Source: Tuberibacillus sp. Marseille-P3662 (GTDB lineage: Bacteria > Bacillota > Bacilli > Bacillales > Sporolactobacillaceae). Taken from it: a stretch of 64,000 nucleotides of DNA. A model generated the notes under the pieces. The model was given only the letters and a program-made list of their open reading frames with translations, searched no databases and was not told the DNA's origin. A program made the position numbers and the translations under genes. Positions 24,868 to 34,266 of the stretch are shown here, one piece after another; the stretch's first letter is position 1; every line of letters begins with the position of its first letter. The stretch covers positions 1-64,000 of the forward strand of contig NZ_FXBS01000003.1 of NCBI RefSeq assembly GCF_900178005.1, read 5' to 3'.

Positions 24868-25353
24868 ATGAGTTTTGTGATTCGTGAAATGGTAAAAGAA
24901 GATATTAAGTAAGTTCAAGACGTGGCAAGAAAAAGTTGGAACTCGACATATGAAGGGATAATCCCGCATCAGGTACAGGAAAACTTTTTGAACGCTGCTT
25001 ACAATGACGAAATGATGGAAAAGCGTTTAAATGGATCATTTATTTTTGTTGCAGAAATGGAAGATAAGGTCGTAGGTTTTGCCAATTTTACGCCAGTTAA
25101 CAGTGAAGGACAATCAGAGTTAAGTGCAATATATCTCTATCAAGACTGTCAAGGTGAGGGTATAGGCACTGCTTTACTTCAGCGAGGAATTAAGGAGTTA
25201 GAGAATCTGAAGGAAGTATATATTGATGTTGAAAAGGAAAACACCGTCGGAAAAACTTTTTACGATGTCAAAGGGTTTAAGACAATTAAAGAATATGATG
25301 ATAATTTCGATGGTCACATTCTGAAAACGGTTCGGATGTGTTTAACAGTTTAA
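24868..25353 (+). pseudogene. GNAT acetyltransferase with in-frame stop
   Basis: The ATG at 24868 has GGGGGGAGAA upstream and encodes MSFVIREMVKEDIK, the usual first strand and helix of a GNAT. Then TAA (24910-24912) interrupts codon 15, and the same frame continues VQDVARKSWNSTYEGIIP through the acetyl-CoA loop DCQGEGIGTALLQRGIKEL to 25353. TAA in place of CAA is a single-base change. A shorter product could start at GTG 24922, but it would lack the first strand. Confidence 0.82.
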
Positions 25354-25477
25354 TATGCAACTAACGGGCGCAGTCGCGGAATAACGAGAACGTGAGTTAT
25401 CTGGAATGAAGAGGCGTACCTTCCCTAGAAAGGTATGAAAATGTATTAAAGGATGGGGGAAAACACCCATCCCCGAT

Positions 25478-26671
25478 TTATCCTGCAACTGGGCTCTCTA
25501 AGCGTTGTTTCATTTTAACTGCAATCAGAATAGACATAAGAATGGACAAAGCCGCGATGAAACAAGCAAAGATGAAAATGGCTTTATATAAGCCAATCCA
25601 TACGGCTCCAAATCCAATTCCTATTGTAGGTAATCCGACACCAATATAAATGACCACATAAAGTGTGGAAACAACATCTCCTCGTCGGTTTTCCGGAGCA
25701 ATCTCATTGACTAATGCCATACTTCCCATAAAGGCAAGGCCTTGCCCTAATCCAGTAATGATGGTGCTTATGATTAACAGCGTAATTGATTGTGAAGGTA
25801 CAGCGAACAAAATACCGGCCAAACCAATGATTAGTAAAATAAGCCCGGAAATCATTGATGTTCGAAAAGATAGGTTTTTAAAAGTTAATTGAGCAACAGC
25901 TGATGCACCCAACATAAGAAATACAACGCCCCCTGTTATGGCTAAGTTATGAATCCCCATCAAGGATGAAACATAAGAAGGGACAAGGGACATGAATAAG
26001 GCTGTTACAGACCAAGCTGCAAAAGCAGTAATAGCACCCATTGCAAAAGGTGTACGAATATTAGAAGGGACACTTGGACGTTGAGGACGCCAACGTCCGG
26101 TTGATTTTGATGTAACCGTCTCGTTCATCATAAGGATTGTAATAAACCCTGGTATAAATAAAATCAGGTGTACGATATACGGCAATACAAGTGGAATAGG
26201 ACCGTACTGTGCAAGAATTCCTCCTAGTATTGGCCCAACTGCAGTTCCACCCGCTGTTGCAATTGATGCAACGAGCGAAGCGGTTTTTCGGTGATTGGGA
26301 CGGAGTTCAACCAGTGCAGCCGTCGCTGTTCCACTCATCATCCCTGCTGCTAACCCCTGCAAACCTCGAGCGATAAATAACCAAGCAATACTACCTGCAA
26401 ATGCAAAAATAGCTGAACCAGCAGCTGAAATCAGTAATCCAACAAGCAGGACCTTTTTTCTTCCGATTCGATCAGAAAGTTGTCCAAATATTAGAAGGGA
26501 AGGAATGAGAACCAGAGCGTAAACAGCAAAAATCAGTGTTAAAATTGCTGATGAAAAATCCCATTGCTGCTGATAGACGCTGTACAGAGGGGATGGAATA
26601 TTCGCTCCAACCATTAACATTAACAGGGTGTAACCCACTAACCAAAAGGTTACCGTGTTTTTCTTACTCAT
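25478..26671 (-). CDS. MFS drug-transport family permease
   Basis: 397 aa with 12 predicted membrane helices. The MFS motif A is clear in the loop after helix 2 (GQLSDRIGRKKVLLVG), and a motif-C-like GGTAVGPILGG is in helix 5. The type is DHA1-like efflux; the substrate is unknown. It overlaps the upstream alkA by 8 bp on the same strand, so the two form an operon. Confidence 0.85.
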   Translation of the reverse strand: MSKKNTVTFWLVGYTLLMLMVGANIPSPLYSVYQQQWDFSSAILTLIFAVYALVLIPSLLIFGQLSDRIGRKKVLLVGLLISAAGSAIFAFAGSIAWLFIARGLQGLAAGMMSGTATAALVELRPNHRKTASLVASIATAGGTAVGPILGGILAQYGPIPLVLPYIVHLILFIPGFITILMMNETVTSKSTGRWRPQRPSVPSNIRTPFAMGAITAFAAWSVTALFMSLVPSYVSSLMGIHNLAITGGVVFLMLGASAVAQLTFKNLSFRTSMISGLILLIIGLAGILFAVPSQSITLLIISTIITGLGQGLAFMGSMALVNEIAPENRRGDVVSTLYVVIYIGVGLPTIGIGFGAVWIGLYKAIFIFACFIAALSILMSILIAVKMKQRLESPVAG

Positions 26672-27617
26672 CTGAAATCACCCCTGATCGATGTTTCTGT
26701 TCAACAAAATGGGCCAACTGAAGCTGTAACCACCATACGAATGCTGCCCAACTTCGCCAAGGAGACCACGCTTTTGCAATTTGGCGAACTTCATCTTCAG
26801 TCGCCCGTTTCCCATGTTTATAGAATTGACCGATAATGTCTTGCAATCCTAAATCACCAGCTGGGATGATATCCTGAAATCCTAGTCCCCTCATCAAGAC
26901 ATACTCTGCCGTCCAGCGACCCAAACCTTTAAACTGCATAAGGGATTGACAGGCTTTGTCGTAAGACATATGTGTTAACGCCTCAAAATCAATATCCCCA
27001 CTGGCCACAGCCCTTGAAGCGGTGATTAAGTATTGCGCTTTTTGACGGCTAAATTGATTTTCACGAAGCTTTTCTTCACCTAATGCAATAATTTGCTCCG
27101 GTTTTGGAAAGACCGGATAAGACTTCCCATTAAAATGAAATGTATCGCCACAAAGACCTTGTAGCTTTAACTTTAATTTTTTGGCAAACGTAATATTAAT
27201 TTGTTGTCCAATGATCGCCCAAACAAGAGCCTCAAAAGGGTCTCCGATTAATACAGGTCGTAACCCTCGATAGGAACTCATTTGTCCACCTAGTATTGGA
27301 TCTTTCACGGTCAAGAGATGAAACGGTTCGGGATCAACTGTTAAGCAAAAAATACGCTTAAGTGTATCTACAGCTTGATTTAATATTGCAGCATCAACAT
27401 GATCTCCAATCACTTCGACCTTGAGCCTTGCGTTATCAATAGAGCCTTCATGGTTCATTTGAACCAACACCGGTTGATCTGTAAATGTAAAAACACGATG
27501 ATATCCGTGGTCATCGATTTTTTCAAGGATGGACGAAGGTGATGTCCGAATATAGGCCAGGGCTTGACCAAATGCATAAGGTTGAGCGGGTATGATTTCT
27601 GTTTGTTTTTTCTGCAT
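26664..27617 (-). CDS. DNA-3-methyladenine glycosylase II (AlkA-type)
   Basis: 317 aa. It removes alkylated purines in base excision repair. An N-terminal AlkA-like beta domain (about 1-110) is followed by the helix-hairpin-helix GPD domain: LMQFKGLGRWTAEYVLMRGLGF, then IIPAGDLGLQ, where the aspartate is catalytic. GGAGGTGCAAC precedes the ATG. It is the first gene of an operon with the MFS transporter. Confidence 0.9.
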   Translation of the reverse strand: MQKKQTEIIPAQPYAFGQALAYIRTSPSSILEKIDDHGYHRVFTFTDQPVLVQMNHEGSIDNARLKVEVIGDHVDAAILNQAVDTLKRIFCLTVDPEPFHLLTVKDPILGGQMSSYRGLRPVLIGDPFEALVWAIIGQQINITFAKKLKLKLQGLCGDTFHFNGKSYPVFPKPEQIIALGEEKLRENQFSRQKAQYLITASRAVASGDIDFEALTHMSYDKACQSLMQFKGLGRWTAEYVLMRGLGFQDIIPAGDLGLQDIIGQFYKHGKRATEDEVRQIAKAWSPWRSWAAFVWWLQLQLAHFVEQKHRSGVISDE

Positions 27618-27733
27618 GTTGCACCTCCAATAAATTCACTAGGTGACATCGTTTAAAAGAGTCACAGAAAGGATTGTAACCACAAATGAATTCAACGCTA
27701 GTTGAAATATGAATGTTATTCTATTTGATGCGA

Positions 27734-28582
27734 TTACGATGTTTGTTCTACCAATTTAGCGACCTTCCTATATGACAGAACATCGCCCTGCATGTGATGA
27801 AAGGTCTGCTGGTTTTTGATTTCCTCACTGATTGTTTTCAATAGGGTTACGGTTGCTCTGAAAGGGCTTGAACCGCAACTAACCCTTTCAATTCCGAGGT
27901 TTGATAACTCACTCAAATTAGGCATGTCAGGATCAACCAAAAGGTTGATAGGACAGTTCGTTTCTTTCCTGAGTTTCTGGATAATCTCCCGATCGTGCAG
28001 GCCGGGTACAAAAATACAATCAGCTCCGGCTTCCTCGAATGCCTTAACACGTTCAACCGTCTTTTGGAATCGCGTTGAGGGATCGTCAATGTTTAGCCAA
28101 TACGTATCCGTACGCGCATTGATAAATAAAGAGGAACCCTCTGTCGTATCTGAAAACTCTTTGATCGCTGTTATTTTCTCCTTTTGCAGGGAAAGATCAT
28201 ATAGTGGATGTTCAAGATTTCCTGTTCCGTCTTCAAGGTTGATCCCAACAGCACCTGCTTCTAAGACTTTCTTGGCTGCTTTTGCGACATTCTCAGCTGA
28301 TTCTCCATACCCTGCCTCAATATCTGCACTGACGGGAACATTCACTGCGTCAGCAATCGTTTTAATGACCTCTGTCATTTTCTCGGAAGGTATATTCTGA
28401 CCGTCCTTAAATCCCAGTGACGTGGCGATACCTGCACTTGTTGTTCCAATGGCTTCAAATCCACTTTCCTCAAATATTTTTGCGCTAATCACATCCCAGG
28501 CATTTGGAAGGACAAAAGTTGACCCAGGTTGATGCAATTGGTGAAAATGTTTGGTCTTTTGTAATTGATCCTTGGGATTCAT
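27734..28582 (-). CDS. isocitrate lyase/PEP mutase family protein
   Basis: 282 aa TIM-barrel. VLPNAWDVISAKIFEESGFEAIGTTSAG at the start, then VPVSADIEAGYG (metal site) and INLEDGTG are the family's signature segments. Members cleave or rearrange oxaloacetate-like or methylisocitrate-like acids; the substrate here cannot be told. It is divergent from the ArsR-like regulator at 28698, which may control it (inference from arrangement). Confidence 0.85.
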   Translation of the reverse strand: MNPKDQLQKTKHFHQLHQPGSTFVLPNAWDVISAKIFEESGFEAIGTTSAGIATSLGFKDGQNIPSEKMTEVIKTIADAVNVPVSADIEAGYGESAENVAKAAKKVLEAGAVGINLEDGTGNLEHPLYDLSLQKEKITAIKEFSDTTEGSSLFINARTDTYWLNIDDPSTRFQKTVERVKAFEEAGADCIFVPGLHDREIIQKLRKETNCPINLLVDPDMPNLSELSNLGIERVSCGSSPFRATVTLLKTISEEIKNQQTFHHMQGDVLSYRKVAKLVEQTS

Positions 28583-28697
28583 AAAAAAACCTCCGTTTCA
28601 TGTATTGGATAAGGCAGCTTTTTTGCCTGCTTTCATTGTAACTTAAGGAAAGTTCAACTATAATCGAAATATGGAATACATGTTGGGGGTGACTAAA

Positions 28698-29384
28698 ATG
28701 GGTGCAAATCCAAATGTTGCAGAAGTTGTTTCTTTGATGGGGGAATCATCGAGGGCAGCGATCCTGACCAATTTAATGGACGGCCGATTTCATACAGCCA
28801 CTGAATTAGCGTATATGGCCGAAATCAAACCTCAAACCGCGAGTTTTCATCTTGCAAAATTAGTAGATGGTGATTTTGTAATCGTGGAGAAACACGGTCG
28901 TTTCCGTTATTATCAGCTTGCCAATCGGGAGATAGCGAATATGTTGGAATCTTTTTTGTCCGTTTCTAAACCACCCAAAGTTCGTTCATTGAAACAATCC
29001 TCCCAGGCCAAAGCCCTGCACAGCGCAAGAACCTGTTATGACCATTTGGCAGGATCGCTGGGTGTAGGTTTAACAAATGCGATGGTGGAGGAAGGCTATC
29101 TCAAAAAAGAGGAGAAGGACTTTCGGGTGACCCCAAGCGGGGAACAATTTTTCACAGAGTTTGGTTTGGATATGACGGCCTTAAGAAAAAAACGCCGGTC
29201 TTTTTCCCGAGCCTGCCTCGATTGGAGCGAGCGCCATCATCATCTTGCAGGGGCTTTAGGTAACGGTCTTGCCAAACGTCTTTTTGAATTAGAATGGATT
29301 ACTCAAGTTCCTTCGTCACGTGCGATCAAAATTACAAATAAAGGCCAGTCTGGATTAAAGCAGGAGTTTCACCTGTCTATTTGA
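28698..29384 (+). CDS. ArsR-like winged-helix transcriptional regulator
   Basis: 228 aa from ATG 28698 (GGGGGTGA upstream). The N-terminal domain (about 8-85) is an ArsR winged helix: RAAILTNLMDGRFHTATELAYMAEIKPQTASFHLAKLVDGDFV. The C-terminal half has two similar segments (TCYDHLAGSLGVGLTNAMVEEGYL and ...RHHHLAGALGNGLAKRLFELEWI), probably a ligand or dimer domain. No metal-binding CxC motif, so not a metal sensor of the classic type. Confidence 0.85.
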   Translation: MGANPNVAEVVSLMGESSRAAILTNLMDGRFHTATELAYMAEIKPQTASFHLAKLVDGDFVIVEKHGRFRYYQLANREIANMLESFLSVSKPPKVRSLKQSSQAKALHSARTCYDHLAGSLGVGLTNAMVEEGYLKKEEKDFRVTPSGEQFFTEFGLDMTALRKKRRSFSRACLDWSERHHHLAGALGNGLAKRLFELEWITQVPSSRAIKITNKGQSGLKQEFHLSI

Positions 29385-29600
29385 GAGATTTACCTTGAAA
29401 TTAAGATTTCAGCAAACGGGCGCGTTTGTTTAATAAAATAACTATATTTGTAATGAACATATGTGTGCAGTTAGATGAACTGTCCCCCATGCCCTTCAAT
29501 CTCACTGAAAATGTGAGCGTCCCATTTTTGAGGATTTTCTCCATGGGTCGTATTTTTTGTCCTTCTCGGAACTCTGTCGCTCAAGTAAATGTATGTTTAT

Positions 29601-29623
29601 CAAAGCCCACCTTTTAGTGGGCT
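29601..29623 (-). terminator. terminator of the abrB-like gene
   Basis: AGCCCAC / GTGGGCT around TTTTA, ending in a T-rich stretch on the minus strand; the stop codon of the AbrB-like gene lies inside. Confidence 0.7.
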
Positions 29624-29907
29624 CCCACCGGTTCATCAATAGATTGTTTTATTTCATTAACAAGTTCTTTCGCAGCATCTTCACTCAAAATCACGTTTCC
29701 ATTAGCAAGTACCAGATTATTATCCGATACCTCACCTGTCATTTGGCACGCCTTGGTAGGCTTATATTTTTTTAGGACGATTTTGTCTTCATCCGTGTAA
29801 ACTTCAACTGGATCTTTAATATTAATATCAAGGTTTCTTCTTAACTCAATTGGCAAGACAATACGACCTAATTCATCGATCTTCCGAACGATACCCGTTG
29901 ATTTCAT
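29614..29907 (-). CDS. AbrB family transition-state regulator
   Basis: 97 aa from ATG 29907 (AAGGGGATGA upstream; an upstream frame to 29961 lacks a good start). MKSTGIVRKIDELGRIVLPIELRRNLDI is the SpoVT/AbrB swapped-hairpin DNA-binding domain (about 1-50). The C-terminal part (VILSEDAAKELVNEIKQSI) is a short helical tail. It probably acts as a dimer or tetramer repressor; the target is unknown. It is a single gene just left of the duplicated cassette. Confidence 0.88.
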   Translation of the reverse strand: MKSTGIVRKIDELGRIVLPIELRRNLDINIKDPVEVYTDEDKIVLKKYKPTKACQMTGEVSDNNLVLANGNVILSEDAAKELVNEIKQSIDEPVGAH

Positions 29908-30256
29908 TGAATCATCCCCTTGTATGATATTAACATTAGTTTCTATGTCGAAATCGCTCACACCTTCTTTTTTTATGTAAAAATTTCTATGTCCCTCTCC
30001 TCACAACGCCACTGACTTTCTCCTGGACAATTTCATATACACCATACTTTGTTAGTTGCTCAAGCTGGCCATCTAAGTTTTGATCTTCAGTGCTAACCCG
30101 CGCATACCCTCAAGTTGGCCACCTTTTATTGGGTTCATTAAAAAGAAAAGTGTATGCGATTGACTGTCAATTATGCCTTCACAATGATGCTATTATCAGC
30201 AGTTTGGAAGTCATATGCCAAATGCCATTGTAGGCATAAGGTTAATCTTTTGATCT

Positions 30257-30883
30257 TTATTTGCTTGTGTGTTCATCGATCCATTGCTTAACGGATTCGG
30301 TCATTGTTACCGTATGATCTTTAATGTCTTCCATGATCATTGTGACGACATGACCAAAGGATATAGTTTCATAAGGATTATGCCGATTAATGTATTTAAT
30401 GATCTCACGCAGCTGTTTCATTCGTCCGGGATCTAGTTCCTTGTTGATATGCATAGCCACCAAACTGTGAAAAACATCGGTGTTTTTTAAAGCCAATTCC
30501 AATAACAATCCCGTTGCTGAAGATATTGTTAAATCTAATGCATAGGCCAATCTAGCTAATTGATCATAATCTCTTTGGGTGAAACGCATGGTGATTCGTC
30601 TTTTGGTTATACCTTTCTTCGTTTGATACTTTTCATTTTCAAGCTCCCCCGTATAAAGGGTTTGATTGTTGGCCCAATAATCACGTCTGAAGTAATCGGA
30701 CAGGTATTCAAGAACGGGATGAGCATATAGACCCCTTTTGCAAATCGTGACGCTGACATCTTTTATGGGCGTATCTGTGATGTAAGATAGTCGGCTGACC
30801 GCTTCATAAAGCTGAATGGCAATCGTTGGCTTGATATCTCGTTTTTTATCTGAACGGGTCTTACTCTTGACTTCGACACTCAT
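30257..30883 (-). CDS. putative ribbon-helix-helix-like protein
   Basis: 208 aa. Two segments look like ribbon-helix-helix DNA-binding units: KPTIAIQLYEAVSRLSYITD (about 18-37) and RRITMRFTQRDYDQLARLAY (about 94-113), the latter followed by LDLTISSATGLLLELAL. I do not know the family by name. It is the last gene of the uvrX unit in the repeated cassette and has a near-identical paralogue at 49785. A role in regulating the cassette is inferred from fold only. Confidence 0.6.
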   Translation of the reverse strand: MSVEVKSKTRSDKKRDIKPTIAIQLYEAVSRLSYITDTPIKDVSVTICKRGLYAHPVLEYLSDYFRRDYWANNQTLYTGELENEKYQTKKGITKRRITMRFTQRDYDQLARLAYALDLTISSATGLLLELALKNTDVFHSLVAMHINKELDPGRMKQLREIIKYINRHNPYETISFGHVVTMIMEDIKDHTVTMTESVKQWIDEHTSK

Positions 30884-31023
30884 CTTGATCCCTCACTTAA
30901 CTTTTAGACACTGTCCCTGTGTCCTAGACTTAAGTTAATACCTATGAGGGGGGACCCTTCATTTATGTATCTTTAGGACAAAAAAATAACTGGATATGTA
31001 AACCCAGTTTTAACCTTGAATGA

Positions 31024-31128
31024 CTATTTCTTTTTGGCGGGGATTCCGTATTTTTTACCGACTTCTTGACAGCGCTTGGCCACTTTTTTAGCTTCACTTT
31101 TTGACATATTAACGCCCATATAGACCAT
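31024..31128 (-). CDS. small basic protein of the uvrX cassette
   Basis: 34 aa, MVYMGVNMSKSEAKKVAKRC then QEVGKKYGIPAKKK. AAGGAGTTG precedes the ATG. The same ORF, with two C-terminal substitutions (SRKK), is kept at 50549 in the second cassette, which supports a real gene. Strongly basic; function unknown. Confidence 0.6.
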   Translation of the reverse strand: MVYMGVNMSKSEAKKVAKRCQEVGKKYGIPAKKK

Positions 31129-31260
31129 CAACTCCTTTACGAGCCAGTATGGTCAGAGGCCAATGGATTCATACACACCAAATAGGTGGGACAGTCATAA
31201 ACGCTCATATTAGCTTTTGACCAGGTGTTAATGGGTCGTTGTCATATCATCATCCCCCGA

Positions 31261-32493
31261 TTATTTATAATGGCCACCTATTTTAGCCGATCGCTCAAAG
31301 GTTTGACCGGCAGCGGTTAGTGAAGCGGCCCTGACAATAGCGGTATTTCCATATTTATGATAAATCGTATCTAGGGCCTGATTAAGCTGGTGTTTTTTAT
31401 TTGTCGCTTCAAAAAGACTTAACTGAATGTTATGACCCTGTTGCAGCTGTGATAAAGTTACACCAAGGCTACGGATGGGTAACTGATCCCAATACCGATG
31501 AAGCAAATGATCAGCTGCATGGTAAATATCTAAGTCAAAGTCTGTCGGGGACGTGAGTTTGATTTGTCGATGAAACCCCGTCGGCCGATCAAAGTCCGCA
31601 CCCCTTACACCTAATGACACCGTTTGGCCAGTATAGCCCTTAGCTCGTGCTCGCCGTGCTACCTCTTGGCTTAATTCAAGCAACACGACTCGAATATCAC
31701 TTAGGATTTCATAATCTCGGGGCAAAGTCATGTTGTGACCAATGGCCTTTTGCCCGTCATGCGTTTGGGTTGTCACAGGCGCAAAGTCACGGCCATTGGC
31801 GGTTTGCCATAATACCTGACCGTTGATGCCCCATCGCGATTGAAGCTGTTGCAATGGGAAGTTCGCTAAATGGCCGATTTGACGGATGCCCATTCGAATC
31901 AAATGTTGCTCCATCCGGTTACCAACCCCAAAAAGTTTTCCAATCGGTAGCGGCCAAAGTTTCTCTTGCATATTGGAGGTATCAAGCTGAAAGATACCAT
32001 CCCGATTCTTTTTGGCGAAGTTATCACAGGCCATTTTAGCCAAGACTTTATTCGGGCCCATCCCAACCCGAGCATAAACCCCTGTCACAGCCATAATCCT
32101 TGTCTGAATCTTCGTTGCGATCTCAAAAGGTTCACCAAAAAGCCTTTGGCTACCTGTCACATCTAGAAATTGCTCATCAATGGAGAAGGGTTCGACCAGA
32201 TCCGTAAATTGCTCACAGATCTTTGTGATTTGTAACGACATATCAATGTATCGTTGCATTCTTGGACGCCTCACGACAGCTTGGGGGCATTTTTGTTGGG
32301 CTTTCCATAGGGGTTCGGCTGTTTCAACACCGAACTCTTTAGCTATAGGACAAGCAGCTAGAATAATGCCGCTTCGTCTCTCTGGATCACCGGATACAAT
32401 AACGGGCTGGTTCTGTAATGTCGGATCATCAGCCTTTTCAACGGAAACATAAAACGACTGCATATCAACAAGGAAAATCACGCTGCCTTTCAT
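31261..32493 (-). CDS. uvrX: Y-family DNA polymerase (UvrX/DinB type), copy 1
   Basis: 410 aa from ATG 32493 (GAAGG about 7 bp upstream; the open frame runs on to 32670 through the promoter). It is a translesion polymerase of the UmuC/UvrX branch: the palm motif FLVDMQSFYVSVEKADDP at the N terminus, VVSGDPERRSGIILAACPIAK, and the second acidic motif FSIDEQFLDVTGS. UvrX in B. subtilis is encoded by prophage SPbeta and is SOS-induced. LexA-box-like palindromes lie upstream (32513-32555). Divergent from the DNA ligase. A paralogue is at 50786. Confidence 0.88.
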   Translation of the reverse strand: MKGSVIFLVDMQSFYVSVEKADDPTLQNQPVIVSGDPERRSGIILAACPIAKEFGVETAEPLWKAQQKCPQAVVRRPRMQRYIDMSLQITKICEQFTDLVEPFSIDEQFLDVTGSQRLFGEPFEIATKIQTRIMAVTGVYARVGMGPNKVLAKMACDNFAKKNRDGIFQLDTSNMQEKLWPLPIGKLFGVGNRMEQHLIRMGIRQIGHLANFPLQQLQSRWGINGQVLWQTANGRDFAPVTTQTHDGQKAIGHNMTLPRDYEILSDIRVVLLELSQEVARRARAKGYTGQTVSLGVRGADFDRPTGFHRQIKLTSPTDFDLDIYHAADHLLHRYWDQLPIRSLGVTLSQLQQGHNIQLSLFEATNKKHQLNQALDTIYHKYGNTAIVRAASLTAAGQTFERSAKIGGHYK

Positions 32494-32512
32494 CATGAAC
32501 CTTCTTTCAATA

Positions 32513-32555
32513 GAAACATGTGTTCTATTGATCATTATATACGAATACACATTCG
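32513..32555 (-). promoter_or_regulatory. LexA-box-like sites and promoter upstream of uvrX copy 1
   Basis: GAAACATGTGTTC (32513-32525) is one mismatch from GAAC-N4-GTTC, the core of the Bacillus LexA (DinR) box. CGAATACACATTCG (32542-32555) is a 14-bp palindrome of the same layout with symmetrical C-to-T/G-to-A changes. Between them, on the minus strand, is TATAAT as a probable -10. SOS control is inferred. Confidence 0.6.
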
Positions 32556-32763
32556 ATTTATACACAAAAATAAAAATGCCATTAATTGGCGTGAATTGAG
32601 TCATAAATGGCGTATTTATTTGAGGGCTATTTGTCGTGCCAAGTAAGGCGGAAAGTTTAGCATATATCAATCATTCATATGAGAATCATACCTTAAAATA
32701 CCAAAAGCGTTGGACTAACAAGATGGTTTCAATCTTTGCTAAACTTAGCTTGGGTGAGACATC

Positions 32764-33624
32764 ATGTTTATAGCACCGATGTTACTTGAAACAAGCGAGC
32801 ACGCATTTGATCATTCCGATTATATATTTGAACCTAAATTTGATGGTTTCCGAGCCATTATAAGCGTTAACCAGGGTATGACGACCATTTATACTCGACA
32901 TCAAACCGTTGTGACTGAGCGTTTTCCTGAACTTTTAAATGGATCGATAGCCGATGATGTTATTCTTGATGGTGAAATCGTTTGTTATGATCAAGCAACG
33001 CAAAACGTTGATTTTGAGCTTGTCATGAACCGTTTCTCTACGAAACATCCGGAAAAGGTTAGACGTAAGAGCCGATCCTTACCATGCTCATTTATTGCTT
33101 TTGATATCTTGTATTATAAAGGGAAAGACTTGCGAGGCTTACCATTAAGAGAGCGAAAAACGGTGCTTGAAAATGTACTGGCCGATCATGCTTTCATTCA
33201 TCAAACACCTTATGTCGTCGGTGAAGGGAAAAAGCTTTTCAAAACGATCCAAACGGCCAATATGGAAGGAATATGTGCTAAGTTTTCTAATAGTCCTTAC
33301 CAGTCCCGTCGAAGTCCACATTGGCGTAAGATCATCAACTGGAGGTACACCGAGGTATACCTCACCGGTTACCTTAAAGCGCCGGCATTTGGATGGCTTG
33401 CAGCCATCAAGGCTAATAACAGGCTCAATCCTGTTGGCATCATCGAACATGGTCCTTCAAGAACGGAACGTCAGGCTTTCTATCAAGCAACCGAATCCCT
33501 TATCAAAGATGAAGATAACAAAAGCGTACACCTTAAACCAGCCATCCGTGCTAAAGTCAAGTTCCGAAATTGGACAAGGAAAAGCATGCTGCGGTCACCG
33601 GTGTTTGAAGAATTCATTTTATAA
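32764..33624 (+). CDS. ATP-dependent DNA ligase, copy 1
   Basis: 286 aa. The nucleotidyl-transfer motifs are visible: motif I EPKFDGFRA (K25 as the adenylated lysine), motif III-like LDGEIVCYD and SFIAFDILYYKGKDL, motif IV EGICAK, and WRKIINW near motif V, followed by an OB-fold tail. Length and type resemble the B. subtilis phage-borne ligase YoqV/LigB. It is divergent from uvrX, with which it may act in repair during stress or spore outgrowth (inference). A paralogue is at 52289. Confidence 0.88.
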   Translation: MFIAPMLLETSEHAFDHSDYIFEPKFDGFRAIISVNQGMTTIYTRHQTVVTERFPELLNGSIADDVILDGEIVCYDQATQNVDFELVMNRFSTKHPEKVRRKSRSLPCSFIAFDILYYKGKDLRGLPLRERKTVLENVLADHAFIHQTPYVVGEGKKLFKTIQTANMEGICAKFSNSPYQSRRSPHWRKIINWRYTEVYLTGYLKAPAFGWLAAIKANNRLNPVGIIEHGPSRTERQAFYQATESLIKDEDNKSVHLKPAIRAKVKFRNWTRKSMLRSPVFEEFIL

Positions 33625-33847
33625 TCCTGCTGCATTTTGTAGCAGGATGTCTTTTACCCATTTTTTTGAGCAAAATAAAAGGCGCCAATTTTGCAATTAA
33701 ATTAATTTTAAGGCTCCCCCGGATTTGAAAAATCAAGTTATATCAGAAACAACTCTTTGTATCGTCTATGAATTCCATTTGATTGGATATCCTACCCAAA
33801 AAAGTACTATTATTAGTATGGTGAATAAAATAAGAAGGAGGATTCCT

Positions 33848-34101
33848 ATGGCATTTAAATTACCAATTCATTCACCTTTGATTCGCCACGAAGATTCAGA
33901 AACAGATATATTTGGTCCAAATATTGTACTAGATCACGAAGGTGGATTCACTAAATTTTCGGCGGATGAGATAAAAAAAGTTACCCTACAGTAGAAATTC
34001 ATTATAAAAACGGTGATATCAACACTTGTTACGATTTTTCAACATATGATTTTAATGAATTTTTATGCTGGGTTAATTTTAATAGGTTAAAAGAAGAATA
34101 G
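33848..34101 (+). pseudogene. frameshifted small protein
   Basis: ATG 33848 has AAGAAGGAGG upstream and gives MAFKLPIHSPLIRHEDSETD...FSADEIKKV before an early TAG at 33992. A one-base shift there restores a coherent continuation (YPTVEIHYKNGDINTCYDF... to TAG at 34101), for about 84 residues in all. The 254-bp span is not a multiple of three. I do not recognise the family; a single-base deletion is the simplest reading. Confidence 0.6.
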
Positions 34102-34121
34102 GCTAATAAAACTCTGATTAA

Positions 34122-34146
34122 CTCTGGTTCTTTTCCAGAGTTTATT
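34122..34146 (+). terminator. terminator
   Basis: AACTCTGG / CCAGAGTT stem with TTCTTTT loop, then TATTTTG. It follows the frameshifted gene. Confidence 0.8.
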
Positions 34147-34266
34147 TTGTTATTATTACTTTTTGTTCTGAATAGTATAGGTCAAAAATTTTCTTCACTA
34201 ACTTGAGCTGTTAGTTCTATTATATTTCATTGAGAAATCCTTCACTTATTCTACAAACCCCCTTCT

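Larger units (their letters stand above)
30112..33712. repeat. 3.6-kb repeated cassette, copy 1 (uvrX - small ORF - RHH-like / ligase)
   Basis: The sequence from about CCTCAAG..GGCCACC at 30112 to the TTTTAAGG near 33712 recurs in the same orientation at 49633-53238 with scattered substitutions and small indels. It carries four genes plus a divergent promoter region. The right end stops inside a hairpin that is complete only in copy 2 (arms around GTCAATTTTGCA at 53205 and TGCAAAATTG near 53257). Confidence 0.9.
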
